A stretch of DNA of 52,905 nucleotides from the NCBI RefSeq assembly GCF_018397995.1, contig NZ_BBQH01000082.1, positions 1 through 52,905 of the forward strand, written 5' to 3'. Under the pieces are notes generated by a model. The model saw only the letters and a program-made list of their open reading frames with translations. It did not search any database and had not been told where the DNA came from. Source of the DNA: Rhizomonospora bruguierae. Lineage in GTDB: Bacteria; Actinomycetota; Actinomycetes; Mycobacteriales; Micromonosporaceae. The position numbers were made by a program, and so were the translations under genes. This document shows, one piece after another, positions 17,905-26,637 of the stretch (positions are counted from its first letter, which is position 1; each line of letters opens with the position of its first letter).

Positions 17905-19281
17905 TCAGTCAGCGAACCAGCGGGGCGTCGACGTGCGCACCGTCCGCGCGGGATGGGTGAAACGCCACACCGTGCCGCAGAAACCGGTCATCAGGGCCAG
18001 GGTAGTGGAAAAGGTGGTGAAGCTGAGCGAGTCGAAGGTCGCCGCGCCGACGACCGCGATCAGCTGGGCGGCGATCAGGGCGGCGCACAGGTGCCGCCCC
18101 TCCCGGTCGGACCGGCGCAGCGCGATGATCGCCAGCACGACCGCGGTGATGTGCAGCACGGCGAGGGCCGCGACGCCGACCATGCCGTTGCTCAGCGCGA
18201 GGGCCAACCACTGATTGTCGAGGATCTGATACTGCGGCGCGATCCAGGTACCCGTGCCGCGCCCCAGCCACGGCCGCTGGGCGAAGTAGTAACCCACCAG
18301 GCCGTACCGCTCCGTCCGCGCCTGGATGCTGGAATCCTCCTGCGCGTTGGTGAACATGTCCCGCAGGGTGCCGAGCAGGCCGGGCCGCCCGACCATCAGC
18401 AGCGCGCCGAGCACGGCGGCGAACCCGAGCACGTTGTACCGCAACCGCCAGCCCCACACCGGAACCATCACCGCGACGGCGACCAGCAGCGCGAGAATCC
18501 CGGTCCGGGACAGCGCGACCGGCACCGCCGCGGCGATCACGAGCGAGGCGAAAATGAAGAACCGGCGGCGTTTGGGGGTCGGCGAGAAAATGGCGAAATG
18601 GATGGCGAGCGGCAGCGTCATCGCCATCACGGTGCTGAATTCGATGTAATGCGTCGCGGTGCTCGCGACCCGGAAGAAGTCACCGGCGCCGCGGGCGGCG
18701 AAGTCGGGCACCCAGCCCTTCGCCTGTAGCCCGGGGACCATGAGGTACTCGGTCAGGTCGACCTTGGTGGTGAACTGGATGAGCCCGACCAGGGCCATGA
18801 ACAGCGCGCAGAGGACCATCACCCGCAGCACGCCGCGCAGCCGCTCCCAGTTCGGGATACCGTCGGCCGCGGTGAGGATCACCCCGGTGAACACGGCGAC
18901 GCTCATCATCGCGCGGTCGGCGCCGTTGGCCTCGATCTCGTTCAGCCCGCGCAGGAACCCGACGGCGTAGGAGATCAACACGGACAGCCCGTAGATGAGC
19001 ACCGCCCACCGGATCGGCTGCGGGCCCACCATCACCAGTCGCGGGTTGAGCCGGGCCAGCACCCACCAGAACCACAGCAGCATGCCGACCAGCAGCGCCG
19101 GCCGCCCGATGTCGGTCATGCCGGGCAGGATGAGGCTGGCCGGAATCAGGTCCAGCAGGCAGATCATCGCGCTGAGCAGCACCGCGGCGTCGATGCGCGT
19201 GTACCGGCGCCGGGTGACGTACGTGCGCTCCCGAATCAGCGATGGTTCCAGGTCGGCCAGGTGCACCGCCCGGGCGGTCAA
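17905..19281 (-). CDS. O-antigen ligase / Wzy-like polymerase
   Basis: This 458-residue membrane protein has about twelve hydrophobic segments and a large periplasmic-type loop (about residues 300-350) carrying QARTERYGLVGYYFAQRP and LGRGTGTWIAPQY, the loop region characteristic of the Wzy_C/O-antigen ligase family. It should polymerise or transfer lipid-linked repeat units outside the membrane. The TTG start (19281-19279) makes a TTGA overlap with the Wzz-like stop. GTG 19266 is an alternative five codons in. Co-transcription with the chain-length protein fits a Wzx/Wzy-style assembly. Confidence 0.8.
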   Translation of the reverse strand: MTARAVHLADLEPSLIRERTYVTRRRYTRIDAAVLLSAMICLLDLIPASLILPGMTDIGRPALLVGMLLWFWWVLARLNPRLVMVGPQPIRWAVLIYGLSVLISYAVGFLRGLNEIEANGADRAMMSVAVFTGVILTAADGIPNWERLRGVLRVMVLCALFMALVGLIQFTTKVDLTEYLMVPGLQAKGWVPDFAARGAGDFFRVASTATHYIEFSTVMAMTLPLAIHFAIFSPTPKRRRFFIFASLVIAAAVPVALSRTGILALLVAVAVMVPVWGWRLRYNVLGFAAVLGALLMVGRPGLLGTLRDMFTNAQEDSSIQARTERYGLVGYYFAQRPWLGRGTGTWIAPQYQILDNQWLALALSNGMVGVAALAVLHITAVVLAIIALRRSDREGRHLCAALIAAQLIAVVGAATFDSLSFTTFSTTLALMTGFCGTVWRFTHPARTVRTSTPRWFAD

Positions 19282-20321
19282 CGGCGGGCTCTCCCGTTCG
19301 GGGGCGTGTTCCAGTCCTCGTTGTGGGACAGCGGCAGGATCACCGTGGCGTCCGACGGGATCATGGACAGGACGCTGGTGTCGTCGGCGGCGTCCTCCCG
19401 CCTGGCCGGCGCGACCGGGGCGTTCACCCCCGGTACCCGCTGCCCCGGGGCAACCGGCTCGCCGCCGCGGTAGTCGACCCGCCCGTCACCGCCCCGCCCG
19501 GGGACCCGGGCGGCCGCCTGCCGCCTGGTCGGCGGCTCCTCCTGGGCCGCGCCGCCCGGAATCGTCGGCACCAGCACCTGGCTCTGGCCGACCGCCCCGC
19601 CCGCCTTGGCCACCCGCGCGTACCCGATTTCCTCCGGTGCCGGCCCGCTGTCGGCGGCCTTCGGGTCGTCCCCGTCCGGGTCGGCTCCGCCCGCGGGATC
19701 GTTCCGCCGGCGGGCCCGCTTGCGCAGCCACGCGTCGGTGGCGATGGTCACTCCGGCGCTCAGCAGCACGCCGGCGCCGGCCACCGCGACCAGCGCGCGC
19801 TTGACCTTGGACGAGCTCTCACTGAGGTTGTCACCGAGATCCAGCCGCTGCGTGACGATCAGATCCTGCCGCGCCACGTTGTACTTGGCCTGCAGCGCGT
19901 TGACGTTCTCGTCGAGCAGCCGCACCAGTTCCTGGGCCGTGTCGCCGGCCTGTTCCGGCGAGTCGCCGATCACCTCGATCTTGACGATCGGCAGCTGGCC
20001 CTCCATCTTCAGCGTGAAGTTCTCGCTGTACCCCTTCGCCTTGAGCTGCTTGAGCACGGTGGAGTCGGAGACCGTGATCGTGGCGGCGCCGCTCAGCGAG
20101 CCCAGTCCCATGGACAACCACGGGTTGCGCGGCGTGGGCGGCTGCTCGCCCGGCTTCGCCTCGGGCGCGGTCGGCGGCACCAGTTGCACGTAGCTGGTCG
20201 CCACGTAGTCGGGCCGCACCGTCACCGCGACGGAGGCCGCCCCGGCAAGGGAGAGCAGCAGCAGCGGGACCGCGACGTACCACCGCCGGAACAACAGCTT
20301 CGTCAGGTCCCAGAAGTCCAC
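19278..20321 (-). CDS. Wzz-like polysaccharide chain-length/co-polymerase protein
   Basis: The protein is 347 residues from GTG 20321, chosen because GAGAGGAC lies about six bases upstream. ATG 20354 would add eleven residues and has no Shine-Dalgarno. It begins VDFWDLTKLLFRRWYV, then membrane segment one (about 14-35), an outside domain of about 140 residues, membrane segment two (about 174-194) and a long Pro/Gly/Arg-rich cytoplasmic tail. Two flanking helices around an outside domain are the Wzz plan. The tail lacks a Walker motif or Tyr cluster, so it is not a fused tyrosine kinase. It probably sets polymer length together with the adjacent Wzy-like protein. Confidence 0.8.
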   Translation of the reverse strand: MDFWDLTKLLFRRWYVAVPLLLLSLAGAASVAVTVRPDYVATSYVQLVPPTAPEAKPGEQPPTPRNPWLSMGLGSLSGAATITVSDSTVLKQLKAKGYSENFTLKMEGQLPIVKIEVIGDSPEQAGDTAQELVRLLDENVNALQAKYNVARQDLIVTQRLDLGDNLSESSSKVKRALVAVAGAGVLLSAGVTIATDAWLRKRARRRNDPAGGADPDGDDPKAADSGPAPEEIGYARVAKAGGAVGQSQVLVPTIPGGAAQEEPPTRRQAAARVPGRGGDGRVDYRGGEPVAPGQRVPGVNAPVAPARREDAADDTSVLSMIPSDATVILPLSHNEDWNTPPNGRARR

Positions 20322-20387
20322 TTTTGTCCTCTCGTGGGCGAACCCATCGCGCATGCTGACGACCGACGATGAGGTGAAGCATCCACA

Positions 20388-20417
20388 AGGCTAGGAAAGT
20401 GGCCCGTCGCCGTGCAA
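20388..20417 (-). promoter_or_regulatory. Predicted promoter of the wzz-wzy unit
   Basis: Read on the - strand: TTGCAC (20417-20412), an 18-bp spacer, and TAGCCT (20393-20388). Both boxes fit the actinobacterial housekeeping consensus TTGnnn / TAnnnT. The predicted start near 20380 leaves a leader of about 60 nt carrying GAGAGGAC before GTG 20321. Confidence 0.5.
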
Positions 20418-20529
20418 TCGCCCCAGGTAGAGGATGACCTGACCGGATGGTGGCCGGCCAGTCAACATCCCGACATCCACCACCGGGCCAACCGGACAAT
20501 GAGGACGCAGCGAACGGATCGCCGCGGGT

Positions 20530-21375
20530 TCAGGCGTTCCCGGCGTTCCGCCGCGTCGGGTGGTCGACGGCGTCCCGCTGGGCCGGGCCGGCGACCGGCA
20601 CGTCCGCGAAGGCGGCCACCGTGCGGTCCGCGTACGCCGAGGCGTCGCCGTACTCCATCGGGCCGTCCCATTCGCGCGGCAGCGGTACCGGCACCGCCGG
20701 CGCCACCCGGCGAACCACCTCGTCGAGCACCGTCTCGGCGTCGCCGACCCAGAGATGCTTCGCGCGCGGGACGCCCACCACCTCGGCCTGGGCGATCGCG
20801 GTGAACCGCTCGCGGGCCTCGGCCGGACGCAGGTAGTCGTCGAATTCGGGCACCAGGGCGGTGACCGGCTTGCCGGAGTCGTTCCACACCGCCAGGTCGG
20901 CCCCGGTGGCGAACCGCAGCGCCGGCGAGAGCAGGATCGCGCCGGTCACGCCCGGGTCGCAGCCGTACTTCAGCGCCAGGTCGGTGCCGAACGACCAGCC
21001 GAGCAGCCACCGGGCGGGCAGTTCGGCGAACTCCGCGTACTCGATCGCCGCGGCCACGTCGAACCGCTCGCCGACCGCCTGGCCGAACGCGCCCTCGCTG
21101 GTCCCGCGGACGCTGCCGGTGCCCCGGGTGTTGAAGCGCAGCACCGCCACATCCGCCAGCGCGGGCAGCCGCCACGCCGCCTTGCGGAACACGTGGCTGT
21201 CCATCATGCCGCCGTGGGTGGGCAGCGGGTGCAGGCAGATCAGGGTGGCGACCGGGGGCCGGCCCGCCGGCGGCAGGGCCAGTTCGCCGACGAGCGTCAA
21301 CCCGTCGGCGGTGTGCAGTTCGATGTCCTCCCGCCGGCCGGGCAGGATCGAGTTGGCGCGGATGAGGGTGCTCAC
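20530..21375 (-). CDS. Alpha/beta hydrolase
   Basis: This 281-residue hydrolase has the nucleophile elbow GWSFG with Ser128, an oxyanion-side motif CLHPLPTHGG (48-57), a candidate acid in PEFDDYL (about 178-180) and His207 in AKHLWVGD. The LHPHP-like motif and NTRGTGSV resemble dienelactone-hydrolase-like/YfhR proteins. It is a cytoplasmic serine hydrolase of unknown substrate with a complete triad. The GTG start lies 16 bp after the stop of the small Cys/His-rich protein, so the two form a short operon. Confidence 0.78.
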   Translation of the reverse strand: MSTLIRANSILPGRREDIELHTADGLTLVGELALPPAGRPPVATLICLHPLPTHGGMMDSHVFRKAAWRLPALADVAVLRFNTRGTGSVRGTSEGAFGQAVGERFDVAAAIEYAEFAELPARWLLGWSFGTDLALKYGCDPGVTGAILLSPALRFATGADLAVWNDSGKPVTALVPEFDDYLRPAEARERFTAIAQAEVVGVPRAKHLWVGDAETVLDEVVRRVAPAVPVPLPREWDGPMEYGDASAYADRTVAAFADVPVAGPAQRDAVDHPTRRNAGNA

Positions 21376-21391
21376 CGCACCATCCTCCCCG

Positions 21392-21691
21392 CTACCAGTA
21401 CCGGCTCGTCGGGCGGCGGCGGTCCCGTGACCGCCAACACCCGCTGTGCCAGTGCCGCCGGTCGGTGGCGTCGCCCCGCCCGTCCGCGGGCCACGCGACC
21501 ACGTGCGCGACGCCCGGCGCTACCTCCTGCTGGCACCCGGGGCAGCGGTACGTCTTGACGGACGCCTTGCCGGGGATGGCGCGCACCAACCACTCCCCGT
21601 CCGACCACGCCTGGACCGCCTGGACGCCGCGCCGGGCCAGGTCCTGGTCGAGCGGCTGGCCAGCGTCGTCACGGCGGTTCCGGCGGGGCAT
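21392..21691 (-). CDS. Small Cys/His-rich conserved actinobacterial protein
   Basis: This 99-residue basic protein has Cys50-x2-Cys53 (YRCPGCQQEV), His63 and a second cluster RHWHSGCWR (His80, His82, Cys85), a plausible zinc-binding site. Similar proteins are widespread in actinobacteria, often annotated only as ATP/GTP-binding without clear basis. The function is unknown. ATG 21691 is preceded at exactly six bases by TACTCT, so the message may be leaderless. It is co-directional with and just upstream of the alpha/beta hydrolase. Confidence 0.75.
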   Translation of the reverse strand: MPRRNRRDDAGQPLDQDLARRGVQAVQAWSDGEWLVRAIPGKASVKTYRCPGCQQEVAPGVAHVVAWPADGRGDATDRRHWHSGCWRSRDRRRPTSRYW

Positions 21692-21703
21692 TCCCCAAGA
21701 GTA
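21692..21703 (-). promoter_or_regulatory. Leaderless-type -10 element
   Basis: Read on the - strand, TACTCT (21703-21698) is followed by six bases and then ATG 21691. No good -35 is visible. It fits the TAnnnT-N6/7-start arrangement seen at several other genes in this window. Confidence 0.4.
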
Positions 21704-21850
21704 CGTCCGTACGGTGAACGGTGTCGGATGTCGGACCCGGGGTGCGGCCGTTTCGGCGGCCGGCGGCCTCGTTCGCCTCACTACGATCGGCGGACCGGCC
21801 CGGCGCGCGGACCGGCGCCGGTGCCACCGCCCGCGACCGGAAGGCTCCCG

Positions 21851-23197
21851 ATGGACCGCGCCACCCGCAAGAAGACGCTGCTCGGCGCGGGCGTCGCCGC
21901 CGCCCTGGCGGTCGGCGTGCTGGCCCTGACCCTCCCCGGTGAAGCCGCCGCACCGGAAGGCGCCACGGCCACGGGCACTCCGGCGGCCCCCGCCGGCGCC
22001 ACCCCGGAGGGCGCACCGCCCTCGCGCAAGCTGCACCTGCCGGATACGGGCGAGTTCACGCCGAGGTACTACGCGAAGTGGTCCAACGGCCTGCCCGCGG
22101 ACCCCGGCTTCTTCCCGATCGCGGTCTGGCTCCAGGACCCGCGGCGGGAGCGGAACGGCAGGGTGAACGCGGCGAACTACCGCGCGGCGGGCTTCACCGT
22201 CTTCGCCGGCCAGTGGGACTTCCCCGAGCGGGAGGACGCGAACGACCGCCTGGCGACGATCCGCGAGCACGGCATGTACCTGTTCGCGGCCGGCGGCACC
22301 ACCCGGCAGGCGGCGCAGGCGCGCGAGTTGCCCGCCGCGAAGGCGCTGGCCGGCCTGCACCTCGGCGACGAGCAGGACATGAGCACCGACCCGCGGCACA
22401 TCACCCCGGAGGAGGTCGACTCGCTCGCGATGGAGCTGCACCGCACCGACTCCACCCGCCCCGTCTACAACAACTGGGGCAAGGCATTCGCCCGCTACCC
22501 GTGGGTCGGGGGCCACGACGACGCGGCCGGCCTCAGGCGGTACTGCGCGAACGTCGACATCTCGTCCGCCGACTTCTACGCCGCCACCGACGGCTACGAG
22601 CCGGCCGGGACGCACACCCCCGCGCACTACGGCAAGATCATCGACAACCTGCGCCACCTCTGCGGCCCCGCCAAGCCCGCCTGGGGCTTCGTCGAGACCG
22701 GCCACCCGTTCAAGGACAACCCCGGCACCTGGCCGCCCTACTCGACGGACGGCACGATCACACCGGAGACCGTCGAGTACGCGGTCTGGAGCATGCTGGC
22801 GCACGGCGCGAACGGCATCGTGTACTTCGCGCACGACTTCCACCCCGACGGCTTCACCGAGGACGGCCTGTTCGACCACCCGGAGACGCTGGCCGTGGTC
22901 ACCCGGGTCAACGCGGAACTCAAGCGGCTGGCCCCGATCCTGAACGCGCAGCGCCAGCCGGCCGGCCTCACGGTCACCGACGCGGACGCGGTCCTGCGCG
23001 CCAACGCCGACGGCCACTACGTGGTGGCCGCCGAGAACTCCGGCCAGAAGCGGAGCGCCACCTTCCGGGTGGCCGCCGCGGCCGGCAAGCGGGTCGAGGT
23101 GGTCGGCGAGAACCGCACCGTCCCCGCCGACGCCGAGGGCAGGTGGCGGGACGACTTCACGCCGTGGGGCCACCACGTCTACCGGATCGCCCCCTGA
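21851..23197 (+). CDS. Secreted glycoside-hydrolase-like (TIM-barrel) protein
   Basis: This 448-residue exported protein starts at ATG 21851 with GGAAGG ten bases upstream. The signal peptide core is about residues 10-30, followed by a Pro/Ala/Thr-rich linker. The mature part begins FTPRYYAKWSNGLPADPGFFPIAVWLQDP and continues with NYRAAGFTVFAGQWDFPE, GLHLGDEQDM, RPVYNNWGKAF and ANGIVYFAHDFHPDGF. These are strand-like motifs of a (beta/alpha)8 barrel resembling GH42/GH-A proteins. Acidic residues in HLGDEQD and a late barrel strand could be catalytic, but no family signature is certain. It lies beside the polysaccharide locus and could act on that polymer. Confidence 0.65.
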   Translation: MDRATRKKTLLGAGVAAALAVGVLALTLPGEAAAPEGATATGTPAAPAGATPEGAPPSRKLHLPDTGEFTPRYYAKWSNGLPADPGFFPIAVWLQDPRRERNGRVNAANYRAAGFTVFAGQWDFPEREDANDRLATIREHGMYLFAAGGTTRQAAQARELPAAKALAGLHLGDEQDMSTDPRHITPEEVDSLAMELHRTDSTRPVYNNWGKAFARYPWVGGHDDAAGLRRYCANVDISSADFYAATDGYEPAGTHTPAHYGKIIDNLRHLCGPAKPAWGFVETGHPFKDNPGTWPPYSTDGTITPETVEYAVWSMLAHGANGIVYFAHDFHPDGFTEDGLFDHPETLAVVTRVNAELKRLAPILNAQRQPAGLTVTDADAVLRANADGHYVVAAENSGQKRSATFRVAAAAGKRVEVVGENRTVPADAEGRWRDDFTPWGHHVYRIAP

Positions 23198-23200
23198 CCC

Positions 23201-24982
23201 CTACCGCCGCATGTGGTCCCGGAACCCGCGCCCGGTCTTGCGCCCCAGGTAGCCCGCCGTGACCAGCTGCTCCAGCAGCGGCGCGGGCGCGAGGCCGGGT
23301 TCGCGCACGTCCAGGTACAACGCCCGCTGGATCGCCAGCGCCACGTCCAGCCCGACCGAATCCAGCAGGTCGAACGGGCCCATCGGGTACCCGCAGCCCA
23401 GCCTCATCGCGTTGTCGATGTCGTCCGCGGTCGCGTACGACGCCTCGAGCATCTTCACCGCGTCGTTCAGGTACGGGAACAGCAGGGCGTTCACCACGAA
23501 CCCGGACCGGTCGGCGCAGGTCACGCCGGTCCTGCCGAGCGCCGCCACCACGGCCCGCGCGGTGGCCACCGTCTCCGGCGACGTGCGGATCGTGCGCACC
23601 ACCTCGACCAGCCCCATCCGCGACCCCGGGTTGGGGAAGTGCAGCCCGACCACGTCCGCCGGCCGCCCGGTCGCCATCGCGCACTCGATCACCGGCAGGC
23701 TGGCGGTGGTCGTGGCCAGCACCACGCCCGGCTTGCAGATCTCGTCCAGGCTGGCGAACAGCGCCCGCTTGACCGGAAGCTCCTCCACCACCGCCTCGAT
23801 CACCAGGTCCGCGTCCGCCAGGTGCTCCGGCACGGCGGACCAGGTGACCCGCCCCAGCGCCGCGTCCCGCTCCGCCTCGGTGGCCCGGCCACGCACCACC
23901 CCCTCGGTCAGCGACGCCTGCACCGCCCCGAGCAGTTTCTGGGACCGCTCCGCGCCGCGGCTCACCGAGACGACCTCGTACCCGGCGCGGGCGACGGCCT
24001 CCACGATGCCGGCGGCCATCGTCCCGGAGCCCACCACGCCGACCTTCGCGATCGGCCGGGCTCCCTCGGCGCCCGCGGCCGCCCCGCTCAGCCCATCGGG
24101 GACCACCTGCGACGAGCCCGGCTTCGCGTACGTGTAGAAGCCGCGCCCGGACTTGCGCCCCAGCAGCCCCGCCGTCACCATCTGCCTGATCAGCGGCACC
24201 GGGGCGTGCCGCCGGTCCCGCCCGCCGCGCCGGTACATCGTGTCGAGGATCTCGTACGCGGTGTCCAGGCCGATCAGGTCCAGGAGCTGGAGCGGCCCCA
24301 TCGGCAGCCCACACCCGAGTTTCATCGCGGCGTCGATGTCCTCGCGGCTGGCGTACCTCGCCTCGTACATCGCTGCCGCTTGGTTGAGGTACCCGAACAG
24401 CAGCGCGTTCGCGATGAACCCCGCCCGGTCATTGATCGTCACGTCGACCTTGCCGAGCCGCGCGCACAGCGCCTCCACGTCGGCGACCACGTCGTCCGCG
24501 GTCACCACCGTGCGGATGACCTCGACGAGCTTCATCACCGGCGCCGGGTTGAAGAAGTGGACGCCGATCACCTGATGCGGCCGGCGGGTGGCGACCGACA
24601 CCTCGGTGACCGACAGCGAGGACGTGTTGGTCGCCAGGATCGCCTCGGGCTTCGCCACCCGGTCCAGCTCCGCGAAAATCGACCGCTTCAGCGCCAGCAG
24701 TTCCGGCACCGCCTCGACGATCAGGTCGGCGTCGGCCAGCGCCGGCAGCCCCACCGCGAAGGTGACCCGGCCGAGCAGGGCGTCCCGCTCGTGCACGCTG
24801 AGCTTGCCCTTCGCCACCGCGCGATCCGTCGAGCCGGCGAGGACCGCCCGGCCGCGCTCCAGTGCCGCGTCGGTCACCTCGACCGCGACGACGTCCAGCC
24901 CGTTGCGGGCGAACACCTCGACGATCCCGGCACCCATCGTCCCCAGACCGATCACGCCGACGGTCCTGATCTCGCGCGCCAC
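23201..24982 (-). CDS. Tandem two-module 3-hydroxyacyl-CoA dehydrogenase
   Basis: This 593-residue protein is two complete 3-hydroxyacyl-CoA dehydrogenases in tandem (about 1-287 and 309-593), each with a GxGxMxxG Rossmann motif and a C-terminal helical domain. Module 1 has Ser121 (NTSS), His142 (VHFFNP) and Glu154, the spacing of the human HADH catalytic residues Ser137/His158/Glu170. Module 2 keeps His448 and Glu460 but has TTAS with Ala427 at the catalytic Ser position, so it may be inactive or altered. GTG 24982 is chosen for the GGAGG four bases upstream. No thiolase or hydratase gene is nearby. Confidence 0.87.
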   Translation of the reverse strand: MAREIRTVGVIGLGTMGAGIVEVFARNGLDVVAVEVTDAALERGRAVLAGSTDRAVAKGKLSVHERDALLGRVTFAVGLPALADADLIVEAVPELLALKRSIFAELDRVAKPEAILATNTSSLSVTEVSVATRRPHQVIGVHFFNPAPVMKLVEVIRTVVTADDVVADVEALCARLGKVDVTINDRAGFIANALLFGYLNQAAAMYEARYASREDIDAAMKLGCGLPMGPLQLLDLIGLDTAYEILDTMYRRGGRDRRHAPVPLIRQMVTAGLLGRKSGRGFYTYAKPGSSQVVPDGLSGAAAGAEGARPIAKVGVVGSGTMAAGIVEAVARAGYEVVSVSRGAERSQKLLGAVQASLTEGVVRGRATEAERDAALGRVTWSAVPEHLADADLVIEAVVEELPVKRALFASLDEICKPGVVLATTTASLPVIECAMATGRPADVVGLHFPNPGSRMGLVEVVRTIRTSPETVATARAVVAALGRTGVTCADRSGFVVNALLFPYLNDAVKMLEASYATADDIDNAMRLGCGYPMGPFDLLDSVGLDVALAIQRALYLDVREPGLAPAPLLEQLVTAGYLGRKTGRGFRDHMRR

Positions 24983-25075
24983 GCCGCCTCCCTCACTCCG
25001 GTTACCAGACGGTACCCAAGCCAGGGCCCGGTGCTTGACCCCCACGGCGGATGGCACCCACGCCCCAAAAACCTC

Positions 25076-25119
25076 CGCGCCGACCTTGAACCCGGTGCTC
25101 CGGGTTCAAGGTCGGCGCG
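25076..25119 (-). terminator. Strong intrinsic terminator
   Basis: A perfect 20-bp inverted repeat (25076-25095 and 25100-25119) with a 4-nt loop. Read on the - strand it follows the stop of the repeat protein by about 20 nt, and T5 occurs shortly after the stem. It ends the repeat-protein transcript before the hydroxyacyl-CoA dehydrogenase gene. Confidence 0.85.
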
Positions 25120-25141
25120 CGGTGGTGCCGTGTATTACCGG

Positions 25142-26536
25142 TTACCCGCGCGGGCGGGCCCCCGTCGACGATCCGACCAGGCTCGGCGTGCGCAGAACCG
25201 GACCGTTGCCGGCGCGGATGCCCGCGCCCGCGGTCGCCGTGGCGCCGCTCGACGGGTACAGGTCGAACGCGCCCGCCACGTCGATGACGACATCAGTCGT
25301 GCCGTACGCGTTGTAGACGTTGAACGCGTACGCATCATTGATCTCGGTCAGCACCCCGTTCGGGATGGTCTGGCCCTTGGCCGGGTTCAGGTTGCTGGCC
25401 GTGGGCCGCGGGGCGCCGGCCGGCCACACCGTCAGGTAGGTGCCGGAGGTCGGCTTGACCGCGGTCACGTTCAAGGCGAGGCCGAAGGTGTCCACGTTGA
25501 CGATGGCCGCCGGCGCCGTGATCTTCGCGGTCTTGCCCGCGCCGAGCGCGGCCGGGGCGCCGAGCTTGCTCCGGGTGTCCGCGATGCGGGTCGGGGTGAT
25601 CGGGCGGAACCGCAGGCCGTACCCCGGCGCGTCGTGGTAGAAGCCGACGACGTCGACGACGACATGCGTGGCACCGGCCGAGTTGTAGATGCCGATCGAC
25701 GGGTCACCCGCGCAGACCGGGTCCTGGCACGGCGCGACCGGAACCACGGCCAGGTTCGGCACGATCTTGCCCGCGGTGAAGTTCAGCGTGGACGCGGTGG
25801 GCATCACGTCGCCGCCGTCCCAGACGGTCAGGAAGCCGGACTTCGTGGGGGACACCGCGGTGATGTTCACGGCGAGCGCCGTGATGTACGGCTCCCAGTC
25901 GCCAGCCTCCACCCCCAGGGTGATCATCCAACCGCCGAGCAGGGGGCCCTGCCCATCCTCACGGGTGTCCATCAGGCGCTGCGGGGCAACCGGCATGTAT
26001 TGACCGCCGACACCGTAGGCGTTCGGCACGTCGGTGGTGGGCCCGGCGTAGAAGCCGGAAACATCCGCGATCACGTGGGTGCTGCCGGCGAAGTTGTAGA
26101 CGTCCACCTGGCCGTTGGTGCCGAGCGGGACGGTGACGAAGTTCGCGCCCGTCCAGCCCTTCTCGAAGTTGAGGTTGGACGCCGTGGGCCGACTCTTACC
26201 GGTCGGGTAGACGGTGAGGTAGCCAGCGCTGGTCGGCTGCGTGACGGTCACGTTGAGCACAACGGCCGACACGCCGGCGGCCGGGACGCCCCCGCGCCCG
26301 GCGACCTTCAGGTGCACCACGCCGCCCGGGCCGATGGGCGCCTTCGCCGCGCCGTTGCCCGAGCGGGTGTCCAGGATGCGCGAGGGCGTGACCGGGTAGT
26401 AGGTGCCCTCGGCGTTCTGGAATGCTGCCGCGGCCTGCGGCGCCGCCGGCACAACCGCGTGGGCTGCCGGTACGGCGATGACGAACGATGCGGACAGTGC
26501 GACCGCGGTGGCGGTCGCTCCGCGAAGAGCGCGCAC
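25142..26536 (-). CDS. Secreted protein of three tandem beta-type repeats
   Basis: This 464-residue exported protein has its signal peptide at about residues 1-30 (VVRALRGATATAVALSASF) from GTG 26536, which has GGGGGA seven bases upstream. The mature protein is three repeats of about 130-140 residues. Each begins Y-PVTPSRILDTR, contains LNVTAV-PTSAGYLTVYP and RPTASNLNFEKG, and ends VDVYNFAGSTHVIADVSGFY. Such repeats are frequent in secreted actinobacterial proteins, often fused to proteases or cell-wall hydrolases, but no catalytic domain is present here. A surface, adhesion or scaffold role is inferred. The second repeat has an extra Cys-containing loop CQDPVCAGDPS. Confidence 0.82.
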   Translation of the reverse strand: MRALRGATATAVALSASFVIAVPAAHAVVPAAPQAAAAFQNAEGTYYPVTPSRILDTRSGNGAAKAPIGPGGVVHLKVAGRGGVPAAGVSAVVLNVTVTQPTSAGYLTVYPTGKSRPTASNLNFEKGWTGANFVTVPLGTNGQVDVYNFAGSTHVIADVSGFYAGPTTDVPNAYGVGGQYMPVAPQRLMDTREDGQGPLLGGWMITLGVEAGDWEPYITALAVNITAVSPTKSGFLTVWDGGDVMPTASTLNFTAGKIVPNLAVVPVAPCQDPVCAGDPSIGIYNSAGATHVVVDVVGFYHDAPGYGLRFRPITPTRIADTRSKLGAPAALGAGKTAKITAPAAIVNVDTFGLALNVTAVKPTSGTYLTVWPAGAPRPTASNLNPAKGQTIPNGVLTEINDAYAFNVYNAYGTTDVVIDVAGAFDLYPSSGATATAGAGIRAGNGPVLRTPSLVGSSTGARPRG

Positions 26537-26582
26537 GACTGAGTCCCCCGTACGTAGGTGGGAAGGGATTGACCGAGGCGCC

Positions 26583-26612
26583 AACGTATGAGAGGCAGCC
26601 TCGTTCGGTCAA
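26583..26612 (-). promoter_or_regulatory. Predicted promoter of the three-repeat secreted protein
   Basis: On the - strand: TTGACC (26612-26607), an 18-bp spacer, and TACGTT (26588-26583). This is the best sigma-70-type promoter I see in the window. The predicted start lies about 40 nt before GTG 26536. Confidence 0.6.
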
Positions 26613-26637
26613 TCAACCTTTCGGTCTTTCAGGGAAC

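Noticed and set aside
19278-20321. A bacterial tyrosine kinase fused to the Wzz-like protein
   Set aside because: The long cytoplasmic tail has no Walker A/B motif and no Tyr cluster.
25076-25119. A tRNA-like GGTTCAA sequence
   Set aside because: It is one arm of a perfect 20-bp terminator hairpin. There is no acceptor stem, anticodon arm or D arm.
25142-26536. Possible CRISPR-like or DNA-level repeats in the three-repeat gene
   Set aside because: The repetition is at protein level (units of about 130-140 residues with diverged DNA). There are no short identical repeats with spacers.
23213-26542. An 1109-codon open frame on the + strand
   Set aside because: It runs antisense through the dehydrogenase and repeat-protein genes and across a strong terminator. 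It has no domain pattern and arises from GC codon bias.
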